In this document: piece by piece, positions 51,969 through 60,193 of the stretch
Layout: every line of letters starts with the position of its first letter
How positions within the stretch are numbered: the stretch's first letter is position 1
Source of the DNA: Cryobacterium psychrotolerans
GTDB lineage: Bacteria > Actinomycetota > Actinomycetes > Actinomycetales > Microbacteriaceae
Length of the DNA: 64,000 nt
Assembly (NCBI RefSeq): GCF_900101115.1
Contig: NZ_FNFU01000008.1
Location: 62,001 to 126,000 of the forward strand
Direction: 5' to 3'
Translations under genes and position numbers: made by a program
Notes under the pieces: model-generated
Databases searched by the model: none
Told to the model about the DNA's origin: nothing
What the model saw: the letters and a program-made list of their open reading frames with translations, nothing else

Positions 51969-52415
51969 GTGTCTGTGAACCCCGAACTGCAGGGCCGGGT
52001 CTTCCCGCCCGCGCCGCCCTACCTCGTCGGGCGTGAGAAGGTGCGCGAGTTCTCCCGCGCCGTCTTCGCGACCAACCCGATCAACCACGACCCGGAGGCC
52101 GCGCGCGCGGCCGGCTACGCCGATGTCGTCGCCCCGCCCACGTTCGCCGTGGTCGTCCAGGAGGCGACGCTGGCACAGCTGCTCTCGGAGCCCGGGGCGG
52201 GAATCGACTTCAGCCGGGTCGTGCACGGCGACCAGCGCTTCAGCTTCAGCCGCCCGATCGTCGCCGGCGACGAGCTCACCGCGACCCTGACCGTCGCGAG
52301 CGTGAAGAGCCTCGGCGGTCATTCGATGGTCACAGCGGAGTCCAACGTTCTGGACGCCACCGGCGCCCACGTCGTCACGGCGACATCCACCCTCGTTGTC
52401 AGGGGAGACGAATGA
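51969..52415 (+). CDS. hadA: MaoC-like dehydratase subunit A
   Basis: 148 residues, GTG start. It has the double hot-dog FAS1-like dehydratase N-terminal fold found in HadA/HadC. Typical segments are YLVGREKVREFSRAVFATNP and VVHGDQRFSFSRPI. It lacks the catalytic Asp/His of the hydratase motif, so it needs HadB as a partner. The stop overlaps the hadB start by 4 bp (ATGA). In related organisms this pair makes a 3-hydroxyacyl dehydratase of fatty-acid synthesis or modification. Confidence 0.9.
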   Translation: MSVNPELQGRVFPPAPPYLVGREKVREFSRAVFATNPINHDPEAARAAGYADVVAPPTFAVVVQEATLAQLLSEPGAGIDFSRVVHGDQRFSFSRPIVAGDELTATLTVASVKSLGGHSMVTAESNVLDATGAHVVTATSTLVVRGDE

Positions 52416-52840
52416 GCACCACACCCGCCCTCGAGTCCCTGAGCGTCGGCGACGTCGTCGCCGGCGGCAGCTTTGCGCTGACCCGCGATTCCCTCGTGCG
52501 CTACGCCGGGGCATCCGGCGACTTCAACCCCATCCACTACCGGGATGACGTCGCCGTCTCCGTCGGCCTGCCCGGCGTACTCGCGCACGGCATGCTGACC
52601 ATGGGATTCGCCGTGCAGCCGGTCGTCGACTGGGTCGGCGACCCCGCGCGCATCGTGGACTACCAGGTGCGTTTCACCCGCCCGGTGCTGGTGGACCCGG
52701 TTGACGGCGCGGTCGTCACCGTCGTCGCCAGGGTCGGCGTCATCGACGCGGAAGCCCGGGTCGCCCGCATCGACCTGACCGTCACGTTCAACGACCAGAC
52801 CGTCCTCGGCAAGGCGCAGGCGCGCGTCAGCCTCGCCTGA
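52412..52840 (+). CDS. hadB: MaoC-like dehydratase subunit B
   Basis: 142 residues. R-specific hydratase motif: catalytic Asp and His lie in SGDFNPIHYRDDVAVSVGLP followed by GVLAHGMLTMGF near residues 35-66. It forms the active subunit with HadA. Encoded between hadA (4-bp overlap) and murB (5-bp gap), the same order as in other actinobacteria. Confidence 0.92.
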   Translation: MSTTPALESLSVGDVVAGGSFALTRDSLVRYAGASGDFNPIHYRDDVAVSVGLPGVLAHGMLTMGFAVQPVVDWVGDPARIVDYQVRFTRPVLVDPVDGAVVTVVARVGVIDAEARVARIDLTVTFNDQTVLGKAQARVSLA

Positions 52841-52845
52841 GCCCC

Positions 52846-54000
52846 ATGCCGATGACCGATCCCGTTCCCCTGTCCCAGCTGACCACCATGCGCGTCGGCG
52901 GTGTTCCAGCCCGCATGGTCGCGCCGGCCACGGAGCAGGAGCTCGTCGATGCGGCCCTGGCGGCCTGGTCCTCCGACGACGACTGGATGCTCCTGGGCGG
53001 CGGCTCGAACACCGTCGCCGGCGATGAGGGCTTCGGCGGGACCGTGATCCGCGTGATCACCCGGGGCATCGAGGTCAGCTCGTCCGCGCCGGACCGGGAC
53101 CGGGTGCGCCTGCGTGTGCAGGCCGGTGAACCGTGGGACAGCGTCGTCGCGCAGGCCGTGGCGCGCGGGTGGGCGGGCATCGAGGCGCTCTCCGGGATTC
53201 CCGGTTCCTCCGGCGCGGCCCCGGTGCAGAACATCGGCGCCTACGGCCAGGAGCTCGGCTCCAGCCTGGTCGCCATCGACTTCCTCGACTACGAGACGGG
53301 CGCACGCCGCCGGATGGAGGCGGGTGAGCTCGAGTTGGGCTACCGCACGTCCGTGCTCAAGCAGGGGCTGCGGGGCGTCGTGCTCGCGATCGAACTGGAC
53401 CTGCAGGACACGAGCGCCGAGGCATCCGTGCTGGGCAGCGCGCTCAGCGCCCCGGTCGCCTACGGGCAACTTGCCGGGGCGCTCGGCGTGCAGCTCGGGG
53501 ACCGCGTCCCCCTGTCCACGCTGCGCGACACGGTGCTCGCCCTGCGCGCGTCGAAGGGGATGGTGCTCGACGCGAGCGACCACGACACGTGGAGCGCGGG
53601 GTCGTTCTTCACGAATCCGATCGTGACCGAGACGTTCGGGCGGACCCTGCCGGGGGATGCCCCGCGCTGGCCGATCGGGCCCCTGGACGAGATGCCCGAC
53701 CGGGTCATTCCGCTCTCCGACTACGCCGGTGTCGGGCCGATCCCCGGAGCGGGGGGCACGGTGCGTCTGGTGAAGCTCAGCGCGGCCTGGCTGATCGAGC
53801 ACGCGGGGATCTCCCGCGGGTTCCGACTGCCCGGCTCGCGCGCTGCTGTGTCGAGCAAGCACACGCTCGCCCTTACGAACACCGGCGCTGCGACCGCCGA
53901 CGAAATCGCACAACTCGCCCGCTACGTGCAGGGCCGCGTGCAGGCCGAGTTCGGTGTCATCCTGCAGCCGGAACCCGTGCTCGTGGGCGTGCACCTGTAA
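52846..54000 (+). CDS. murB: UDP-N-acetylmuramate dehydrogenase
   Basis: 384 residues. Flavoprotein that reduces UDP-GlcNAc-enolpyruvate to UDP-MurNAc in peptidoglycan precursor synthesis. FAD-binding motif WMLLGGGSNTVAGDEGFGGT is near residues 45-64. The catalytic Ser is in AGSFFTNP near 248, and the C-terminal Glu is in LQPEPVLVG. It has ALSGIPGSSGAAPVQNIGAYG in the middle. It is about 30-40 residues longer than the E. coli enzyme, due to the type I-like insertions. Follows hadB by 5 bp. Confidence 0.95.
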   Translation: MPMTDPVPLSQLTTMRVGGVPARMVAPATEQELVDAALAAWSSDDDWMLLGGGSNTVAGDEGFGGTVIRVITRGIEVSSSAPDRDRVRLRVQAGEPWDSVVAQAVARGWAGIEALSGIPGSSGAAPVQNIGAYGQELGSSLVAIDFLDYETGARRRMEAGELELGYRTSVLKQGLRGVVLAIELDLQDTSAEASVLGSALSAPVAYGQLAGALGVQLGDRVPLSTLRDTVLALRASKGMVLDASDHDTWSAGSFFTNPIVTETFGRTLPGDAPRWPIGPLDEMPDRVIPLSDYAGVGPIPGAGGTVRLVKLSAAWLIEHAGISRGFRLPGSRAAVSSKHTLALTNTGAATADEIAQLARYVQGRVQAEFGVILQPEPVLVGVHL

Positions 54001-54041
54001 CCGGTCGAATTGCCGCGTGAGGGGGCGATGAGGGCGCGCGG

Positions 54042-54899
54042 TCAGCTGTCGCGGCGGATCCAGCGGAAGGTGAGCCGACTGAGTACGAGCCCGACGACGA
54101 GCCAGACGGCCAGGTTGAGCGCGACCAGCGGGAGGTCGAATGAGTCGGACGGTTCGAGGGAGGCGAAGCCCTCCGGCAGGAACACGGCGCGCATGCCCTG
54201 CGCCATCCATTTCAGCGGGAACAGGCTGGCGACGTTCTGCATCCATTCGGGCAGAGCGTAGAACTGCAGGTAAACGCCCGAGATGAACTGCAGGATCAGC
54301 ACGATCGGGATGACCACGGCCGTCGCGCTCTTACCGGAACGGGGCAGCGACGAGAGGGCGATCCCGAGGAAGGCGCTGGTGATGACGCCGAACAGGAACA
54401 CCCACGCGAAGGTCAGCCACGTCTCCGGCTCGCTCGGCAACTCGATGTCCAGCAGGAAGCGGGCGACGAGCAGCAGCAGGCCGGCCTGGAGGATGCCGGT
54501 GACGAGGACCTGCCCGATCTTGCCCATGAAATAGCTCAGCGGGGACAGTGGGGTGCCGCCGAGGCGCTTGAGCGTGCCGTCGGATTTCTCCCCGGCAATG
54601 TCGACGGCCAGGTTCTGCACGCCGGAGAGCAGCATCCCGGCGGCGAGCATGCCGGGCAGGTAGTACGCGCCGACGCTGATGCCCCCGCTGCCGTCCGGCG
54701 CCGTTCCGATGTTGCCGGCCGCGCCGAAGGCCGCCGTGAAGATGCCGAGCATGATGAACGGGAACAGGAACGTGAAGAACACGCTGTCCGGCGAGCGGAA
54801 ATAGACCCGCGTTTCGTACCCCACCCGGGAGGCGCCGAGCCGCAGGATGCGCCCCAGGCCGCCGCGAGGTGCGGAGGTGGCTGTGCTGCTCGCGCTCAT
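54042..54899 (-). CDS. ABC-2 type transporter permease
   Basis: 285 residues from the ATG at 54899. Six membrane segments with the ABC-2 profile: a first helix near residues 38-60 (FFTFLFPFIMLGIFTAAFG), an extracytoplasmic loop, three helices at 90-160 and a final one (LPLVALNLAVWLVVGLVLS). Its conserved GVYLQFYALPEWMQ near residue 225 belongs to the DrrB/NodJ group. It overlaps the ATPase gene by 4 bp. A drug or lipid exporter is likely; substrate unknown. A much longer frame upstream is an antisense shadow. Confidence 0.92.
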   Translation of the reverse strand: MSASSTATSAPRGGLGRILRLGASRVGYETRVYFRSPDSVFFTFLFPFIMLGIFTAAFGAAGNIGTAPDGSGGISVGAYYLPGMLAAGMLLSGVQNLAVDIAGEKSDGTLKRLGGTPLSPLSYFMGKIGQVLVTGILQAGLLLLVARFLLDIELPSEPETWLTFAWVFLFGVITSAFLGIALSSLPRSGKSATAVVIPIVLILQFISGVYLQFYALPEWMQNVASLFPLKWMAQGMRAVFLPEGFASLEPSDSFDLPLVALNLAVWLVVGLVLSRLTFRWIRRDS

Positions 54900-55789
54900 G
54901 CGCGGACCTCCGTTTCGCGGTTGTTCTCGGTCTCCGGACGCGCGCCGCGGACCAGGCCCAGGTACACGTCTTCCAGGCTCGGCCGGATGACCTCCAGGTC
55001 GCCCGGTTCCCGGCCCAGCGCCGCGACGAGCTCCGCGACGACCCGGGCGGGTTCCTGGCTGCGCGCCTGGCGGAGGGCGCCGGTCTCGTCCCGCCAGCGC
55101 ACGAGCGGCACGCGTGCCTCGGCGCCGCCGATCTCGTCGATGGCGCCGATGTCGATGAGCCGGCCCTCGTTGATCACCCCGGCTCGGTCGCCCAGCCGGG
55201 CGGCCTCGTCGAGGTAGTGGGTGGTGAGCAGGATGGTGGTTCCCTCGTCCTTGAGCCGGCGCACGAGGTCCCAGAACTGGTGGCGCGCCTCGGGGTCGAA
55301 ACCCGTGGTCGGTTCGTCCAGGAAGAGCAACTCCGGCCGTCCGACGATCCCGAGCGCGACATCCACCCGGCGCCGCTGCCCGCCGGAGAGCTTGCCGATG
55401 CGGGTCTTCGCCTTCGATTGGAGGCCCACGGCCTCGATGACCTCGCCGACGGGGCGTGGGTTCGGATAGAAGCCGGCGAAGTGCGTGAGCTGTTCGGTCA
55501 CGGTGACGTTGCCGCTCTCCGTGGCGGATTGCAGGACGATGCCCAGGCGTGCCTTCCAGCCGAGCCCCGCGCGGCGCGGGTCGACGCCGAGCACGCTCAC
55601 CTCGCCCGAGGTGCGGTCGCGATAGCCCTCGAGGATCTCGATCGTCGTGCTCTTCCCCGCGCCGTTGGGGCCGAGCAGGGCGAACGTCTCCCCGGGGTGG
55701 ATGTCGAAGCTGATCCCGCTGACGGCGTCGACACTGCCGTAGGACTTGCGCAGGTCGCGAACCCGCACAACGGGGGCGGAGGATGTCAT
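54896..55789 (-). CDS. ABC transporter ATPase, DrrA-type
   Basis: 297 residues. Walker A GPNGAGKSTTIE is near residues 37-48, the signature LSGGQRRRVDVALG near 136-149, and Walker B LLFLDEPTTGFDPEAR near 157-172, with the switch His in LLTTHYLDE. The C-terminal extension beyond residue 220 is as in DrrA. It powers the ABC-2 permease encoded next; the two genes overlap by 4 bp. The gene for the substrate and its regulator are not visible. Confidence 0.94.
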   Translation of the reverse strand: MTSSAPVVRVRDLRKSYGSVDAVSGISFDIHPGETFALLGPNGAGKSTTIEILEGYRDRTSGEVSVLGVDPRRAGLGWKARLGIVLQSATESGNVTVTEQLTHFAGFYPNPRPVGEVIEAVGLQSKAKTRIGKLSGGQRRRVDVALGIVGRPELLFLDEPTTGFDPEARHQFWDLVRRLKDEGTTILLTTHYLDEAARLGDRAGVINEGRLIDIGAIDEIGGAEARVPLVRWRDETGALRQARSQEPARVVAELVAALGREPGDLEVIRPSLEDVYLGLVRGARPETENNRETEVRA

Positions 55790-55837
55790 GCGCCCAGAAT
55801 CCCACAGAATCCCACAGTGTCGGACGGTTCGCCGCCG

Positions 55838-55894
55838 TGAGGGGTCGCAAATCGACCTTCATCGGCCTCGGGAAGGTCGATTTGCGACCCCTCA
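55838..55894. repeat. 57-bp perfect palindrome P6, family II
   Basis: Perfect 23-bp arms 55838-55860 and 55872-55894 flank the loop ATCGGCCTCGG. The inner core ACCTTC/GAAGGT matches P3-P5 while the outer stem is different in sequence. A C-rich stretch on the minus strand separates it from the aminotransferase stop codon. No T-run. Confidence 0.95.
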
Positions 55895-55933
55895 GGGGCT
55901 TGGGGGGGGCTTGGGGGCCTGGGAGGGGCGGGG

Positions 55934-57136
55934 TCAGGCGAAGAGGCGCTGGAGGCGCTGGATGCCTTCGACCAGGGGCGCGTCGCCGAGGGCGTAGGAG
56001 AGGCGCAGGTAGCCGCTCGGGCCGAAGGCCTCGCCGGGGACAACGGCGACCTCGGTTTGGTCGAGGATGAGGTCGGCGAGTTCCAGCGAGGTGGTGACGG
56101 TCACCCCGCCCCAGGTGCGCCCGAGCAGGCCGGACACGTCGGGGTAGACGTAGAAGGCGCCCTGCGGCGTCGGCGTGACCATGCCGGGGATCTTGTTCAG
56201 CTCGGCCACGATGATCTTGCGCCGACGGTCGAAGGCGTCGCGCATCGCGAGCGCGGCATCCTGCGGCCCGTTCAGGGCGGCGATGGCCGCCCGCTGGGAG
56301 ATGTTCGAGACGTTGGACGACAGGTGCGACTGGAGGTTGGCCGCGGCCTTGATCGCATCGGCGGGTCCGACCATCCAGCCCAGGCGCCAGCCGGTCATGG
56401 CGTAGGTCTTGGCGACGCCGTTGACCAGGATGGTGCGGTCTGCCAGCGCCGGAACGGCCTCGACGATCGAGACGGCGCGCACGCCGTCGTAGGTGAGGTT
56501 CTGGTAGATCTCGTCCGAGATGACCCAGAGCCCGTGTTCCTCGGCCCACTCGCCGATGGCCCTGGTCTGTTCGGGGGAGTAGACGGCCCCGGTGGGGTTG
56601 GACGGCGACACGAACAGCAGCACCTTCGTGCGGGGCGTGCGGGCGGCCTCGAGCTGCTCGACGGTGACGAGGTAGCCCTGGTCGCTGCCGGCGAAGACGT
56701 CCACCTGCACGCCGCCGGCCAACCGGATCGACTCGGGGTAGGTGGTCCAGTACGGCGTGGGCACGAGCACCTCGTCGCCCGGGTCGAGCAGCGTCGCGAA
56801 GGCCTGGTAGACCGCCTGCTTGCCGCCGTTGGTCACGACGACCTGGCCGGGCGACACCTCCAGGCCGCTGTCGCGGAGGGTCTTGGCGGCGATGGCCTCA
56901 CGGAGTTCGGGCAGGCCGGCCGCGGGCGTGTAGCGGTAGTTCTTCGGGTCCCGCACCGCGGCCAGCGCGGCCTCGACGATGTGCTCCGGGGTCAGGAAGT
57001 CCGGCTCGCCGGCCGCGTAGCTGATGACGGGACGACCGGCCGCCTGGAGCGCCTTGGCCTTGCCGTCGACCTTGAGGGTTGCCGACTCCGCAATGGAGCC
57101 GACCCGGGTGGAGATTCGCTTGAGTTCGTGGGCCAC
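55934..57136 (-). CDS. Class I aspartate/aromatic aminotransferase
   Basis: 400 residues from a GTG at 57136. Fold type I PLP aminotransferase. The PLP-binding Lys is in [18 protein letters not shown], near residue 236. The opening [22 protein letters not shown] segment and [16 protein letters not shown] match the AspC/aspartate-prephenate group, and the final Arg is in SGYLRLSYA. It moves amino groups between aspartate and 2-oxoglutarate or a related keto acid. The frame extends to 57307 through the tRNA-Trp region, which is not real coding. Confidence 0.92.
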   Translation of the reverse strand: MAHELKRISTRVGSIAESATLKVDGKAKALQAAGRPVISYAAGEPDFLTPEHIVEAALAAVRDPKNYRYTPAAGLPELREAIAAKTLRDSGLEVSPGQVVVTNGGKQAVYQAFATLLDPGDEVLVPTPYWTTYPESIRLAGGVQVDVFAGSDQGYLVTVEQLEAARTPRTKVLLFVSPSNPTGAVYSPEQTRAIGEWAEEHGLWVISDEIYQNLTYDGVRAVSIVEAVPALADRTILVNGVAKTYAMTGWRLGWMVGPADAIKAAANLQSHLSSNVSNISQRAAIAALNGPQDAALAMRDAFDRRRKIIVAELNKIPGMVTPTPQGAFYVYPDVSGLLGRTWGGVTVTTSLELADLILDQTEVAVVPGEAFGPSGYLRLSYALGDAPLVEGIQRLQRLFA

Positions 57137-57311
57137 GATACGAGCATAGGGGGGAGGCCCGGTCCGGCACAGGCCCGGCTCGGCTTTACAGCGGTGCCGG
57201 AGTGACCTAGACTTGATCGAGGTAGTTGAAATCTGCCATGCTTTTTTGCGCCCATTTTTGTCGTCTGACGACGCGGAAGGCGCGCGAAGAGGTGGTGGGG
57301 ATTTCATTCCT

Positions 57312-57384
57312 AGGGTGGTGGCTCAATTGGTAGAGCAGCGGTCTCCAAAACCGCAGGTTGCAGGTTCGAGTCCTGTCCGCCCTG
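57312..57384 (+). tRNA. tRNA-Trp (CCA)
   Basis: 73 nt. Acceptor AGGGTGG pairs CCGCCCT with one wobble, and the anticodon is CCA in TCTCCAAAA. The discriminator is G. It precedes secE as in most actinobacteria. Confidence 0.95.
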
Positions 57385-57426
57385 CAAGTCGGTGGTATTT
57401 CCGTCGGCCCATGAAAGGTGTGACAG

Positions 57427-57702
57427 GTGGCCCGAACAGTTATCGACGAACCCAGTGAGGAAATCGTCGCCAACGCGAGACTCGCCCGCGAATCCAAGCG
57501 CGGACCGTTCGCTCGGCTGACCCTGTTCATCAAGCAGGTTCTGGCTGAACTCCGCAAGGTTGTCACGCCGACCCGCAAGGAGCTCCTGAGTTACACGGGC
57601 GTCGTGCTGGTTTTCGTGGTCATCATGATGGCCCTGGTTTCGGGTCTCGACTGGGTGTTCGCGCTCGTCGTGACGTATGTGTTCGGAACGCCGTCAGGCT
57701 AG
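57427..57702 (+). CDS. secE: Preprotein translocase subunit SecE
   Basis: 91 residues, GTG start. A basic cytosolic helix precedes a single membrane helix near residues 58-80 (YTGVVLVFVVIMMALVSG). The conserved motif VLAELRKVVTPTRKELL lies just before it, which is the SecE signature. It forms the SecYEG channel with SecY and SecG, encoded elsewhere. It is followed after 95 bp by nusG. Confidence 0.95.
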   Translation: MARTVIDEPSEEIVANARLARESKRGPFARLTLFIKQVLAELRKVVTPTRKELLSYTGVVLVFVVIMMALVSGLDWVFALVVTYVFGTPSG

Positions 57703-57797
57703 AGCGCATGACGGCCGGCGCATCCCGCGTGATTTTCATGGCAACTCTGAATCGGCACCGTATTCGTGCCGGTTCGATAGATAAGGACTGAGATTTA

Positions 57798-58766
57798 GTG
57801 ACTGAGACGAAACACGGCGACGTCGACTGGGCCACCGCCGCAGAGCAGTCCTCTGACGAGGATGAGGCGCAGGAAGGCAACATCCTCGCCGAAGAAGAAG
57901 GCGCCGTAGAGCCTGCCGAGCACGCAGCCCTGCACATCATCGACCCCAACGCCAACGTCGAAGACAACCTCGACGCCGCGCTGGACGCCCTGGCTGAGGC
58001 CACCGATCCCGAAGCTGACGAGGTCGTCAATGACGCCCTCGACATCGACTCCGCCGATGAAGCCGAGGCTGCCGCAGAGGCCGTCGAGGACGAGGTGGAC
58101 GTCGAGACCGAAGCCGCCGACGAGGCAGCAGCCGAGGAGACCCCGGAGGACCCGTACGACGAGTTCCGTAAGGAACTGCGTTTCCAGCCGGGCAAGTGGT
58201 ACGTCATTCACTCCTACGCCGGCTTCGAACGCCGCGTGAAGTCGAACATCGAGAACCGCAAGCAGTCGCTGGCCATGGAAGATTACATCTACCAGGTCGA
58301 GGTTCCGATGGAAGACGTCGTCGAGATCAAGAACGGCCAGCGCAAGATGGTCACCCGCGTGCGCATCCCCGGCTACGTTCTTGTTCGCATGGACCTCAAC
58401 GAGGACAGCTGGTCCGTTGTGCGCCACACCCCCGGAGTCACAGGCTTCGTCGGCAACTCGCACAACCCCACCCCGCTCCGCTTCGAAGAGGCTTTCGGCA
58501 TGCTGAAGAGCCTCGTCGAGATCACCGAGGCTCCGAGCATCAAGACCGGCGGCGGACAGGGCGGCAAGGCCGCGTCCCGCGTGCTGCCCGCCGAGATCGA
58601 CTTCGAGATCGGCGAGACCATCACCATCAAGGAAGGCTCGTTCGCGGGCCTGCCCGGTTCCATCAACGAGATCAAGCCGGAGAGCGGCAAGCTCATCGTG
58701 CTGGTGTCCTTGTTCGAACGTGAGACCCCGGTCGAGCTCAGCTTCGACCAGGTCACCAAGCTTTAA
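57798..58766 (+). CDS. nusG: Transcription elongation factor NusG with acidic N-terminal extension
   Basis: 322 residues, GTG start. The NGN domain starts near residue 122 with FQPGKWYVIHSYAGFE. It contains YVQVEVPMED-like strands and the KOW domain near the C-terminus (ETITIKEGSFAGLPG). The first roughly 115 residues are very acidic and Ala-rich (runs of DEAEAAAEAVEDEV type), an actinobacterial extension with no known catalytic part. NusG couples RNA polymerase to Rho and ribosomes. Located as in other bacteria, upstream of rplK. Confidence 0.95.
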   Translation: MTETKHGDVDWATAAEQSSDEDEAQEGNILAEEEGAVEPAEHAALHIIDPNANVEDNLDAALDALAEATDPEADEVVNDALDIDSADEAEAAAEAVEDEVDVETEAADEAAAEETPEDPYDEFRKELRFQPGKWYVIHSYAGFERRVKSNIENRKQSLAMEDYIYQVEVPMEDVVEIKNGQRKMVTRVRIPGYVLVRMDLNEDSWSVVRHTPGVTGFVGNSHNPTPLRFEEAFGMLKSLVEITEAPSIKTGGGQGGKAASRVLPAEIDFEIGETITIKEGSFAGLPGSINEIKPESGKLIVLVSLFERETPVELSFDQVTKL

Positions 58767-58842
58767 GTCCACCGGGGCCCGTCCGGGCCCTCGGGAGAGC
58801 ATGCCCTCGTGGCTGCTCGAACATCAATAAGAAGGAAGAACA

Positions 58843-59274
58843 ATGGCACCGAAGAAGAAGGTTACCGGTCTGATCAAGCTTCAGATCAAGGCCGGCGCCG
58901 CGAACCCAGCACCGCCCATCGGGCCGGCGCTTGGCCAGCACGGCGTTAACATCATGGAGTTCTGCAAGGCGTACAACGCCCAGACGGAAGCCCAGCGCGG
59001 AAACGTCATCCCGGTTGAGATCACCGTGTACGACGACCGCTCATTCACGTTCATCCTGAAGACCCCGCCGGCGGCGGAGCTCATCAAGAAGGCAGCCGGC
59101 GTTGCCAAGGGCAGTGGCACCCCGCACACCGTCAAGGTTGCGAAGCTCACCCAGGCGCAGGTTCGCGAGATCGCCACGACGAAGATGGTTGACCTCAACG
59201 CCAACGACCTCGACGCGGCATCGAAGATCATTGCCGGAACCGCCCGTTCCATGGGCATCACGGTCGAGGCGTAA
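58843..59274 (+). CDS. rplK: 50S ribosomal protein L11
   Basis: 143 residues, normal family length. The N-terminal domain opens [15 protein letters not shown] and has [20 protein letters not shown]. The C-terminal rRNA-binding domain has [20 protein letters not shown] near residues 110-129 and ends RSMGITVEA. It forms the GTPase-associated centre with 23S rRNA. Co-transcribed with nusG and rplA. Confidence 0.97.
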   Translation: MAPKKKVTGLIKLQIKAGAANPAPPIGPALGQHGVNIMEFCKAYNAQTEAQRGNVIPVEITVYDDRSFTFILKTPPAAELIKKAAGVAKGSGTPHTVKVAKLTQAQVREIATTKMVDLNANDLDAASKIIAGTARSMGITVEA

Positions 59275-59309
59275 CCCTCACCACCCGGCATCCCGCCACC
59301 CAGCAGTAC

Positions 59310-59337
59310 GTGGAAGAGCCAGCCAGGCTCGCACCAC
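59310..59337 (+). promoter_or_regulatory. Candidate ribosomal leader hairpin before rplA
   Basis: GTGG (59310-59313) pairs CCAC (59334-59337) outside and GAGCC pairs GGCTC inside, separated by an asymmetric AA/GCA internal loop. Ribosomal protein L1 binds its own mRNA at asymmetric-loop hairpins of this kind. The identity is inferred from form and place only. Confidence 0.4.
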
Positions 59338-59366
59338 ACTCTCAAATTTTTGTACAGGAGATTCAA

Positions 59367-60056
59367 ATGGCACAGAAGTCAAAGGCCTATCGGGCCGCGG
59401 CCGAGAAGATCGAAGCCGACAAGTTCTACACCCCCACCGAAGCCGTCACCCTCGCGAAGGAGACCGGCTCCGCCAAGTTCAACTCCACGGTTGAGGTTGC
59501 CCTCAAGCTCGGTGTCGACCCGCGCAAGGCAGACCAGATGGTGCGCGGCACCGTCATCCTGCCGCACGGTACCGGTAAGACCGCCCGCGTCATCGTGTTC
59601 GCAACCGGCCCGGCCGCCGAGGCGGCTATCGCTGCAGGCGCCGACGAGGTTGGTGGCGACGAGCTCATCGAGAAGGTGGCCGCCGGCTACACCTCGTTCG
59701 ACTCCGCCGTCTCGACCCCGGAGCTCATGGGTAAGGTCGGTCGTCTCGGTAAGGTCCTCGGCCCGCGAGGCCTCATGCCGAACCCGAAGACCGGCACCGT
59801 GACGCCCAACGTCGCGAAGGCAGTCTCCGACATCAAGGGCGGAAAGATCGAGTTCCGCGTCGACAAGCACTCCAACGTGCACTTCGTCGTCGGCAAGGCA
59901 TCCTTCACCGCCGAGCAGCTGAACGAGAACATCGGCGCAGCCCTCGAAGAGATCGTGCGCCTCAAGCCGAGCTCCTCGAAGGGCCGCTACATCACGAAGG
60001 GCGCCGTCTCGACCACGTTCGGCCCCGGCATCCCGCTCGACGTGAACAGCATCTAA
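59367..60056 (+). CDS. rplA: 50S ribosomal protein L1
   Basis: 229 residues. Typical segments are [20 protein letters not shown] and the signature [20 protein letters not shown], with [20 protein letters not shown]. The ATG at 59367 lies 7 nt after AGGAG. It binds the L1 stalk of 23S rRNA, and may repress its own operon. It is the last gene before a strong terminator. Confidence 0.97.
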   Translation: MAQKSKAYRAAAEKIEADKFYTPTEAVTLAKETGSAKFNSTVEVALKLGVDPRKADQMVRGTVILPHGTGKTARVIVFATGPAAEAAIAAGADEVGGDELIEKVAAGYTSFDSAVSTPELMGKVGRLGKVLGPRGLMPNPKTGTVTPNVAKAVSDIKGGKIEFRVDKHSNVHFVVGKASFTAEQLNENIGAALEEIVRLKPSSSKGRYITKGAVSTTFGPGIPLDVNSI

Positions 60057-60074
60057 GCTTCACGATCTGTGAGG

Positions 60075-60106
60075 AAAGGCCCGCTTCGGCGGGCCTTTTC
60101 TTTTTC
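60075..60106 (+). terminator. rplA terminator
   Basis: AAAGGCCCGC (60075-60084) and GCGGGCCTTT (60089-60098) pair perfectly around TTCG, followed by TCTTTTT. Strong intrinsic terminator for secE-nusG-rplK-rplA. Confidence 0.95.
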
Positions 60107-60145
60107 CCCGGCCCGCGCGGGGCGAACGACACGAAGGCGAACGCC

Positions 60146-60177
60146 AAGAGGGGCCCGTCATCCGACGGGCCCCTCTT
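60146..60177. terminator. Hairpin after the APC permease gene
   Basis: AAGAGGGGCCCGTC (60146-60159) pairs perfectly with its complement at 60164-60177, loop ATCC. It lies 16 bp past the permease stop on the minus strand. There is no T-run on that strand, so its efficiency is uncertain. Confidence 0.75.
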
Positions 60178-60193
60178 GCGTGCCTGGACGTTT

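Noticed and set aside
54900-56549. Upstream extension of the ABC-2 permease frame
   Set aside because: It overlaps the ATPase gene and the aminotransferase gene and reads arginine- and proline-rich antisense or off-frame sequence. The permease starts at the ATG at 54899.
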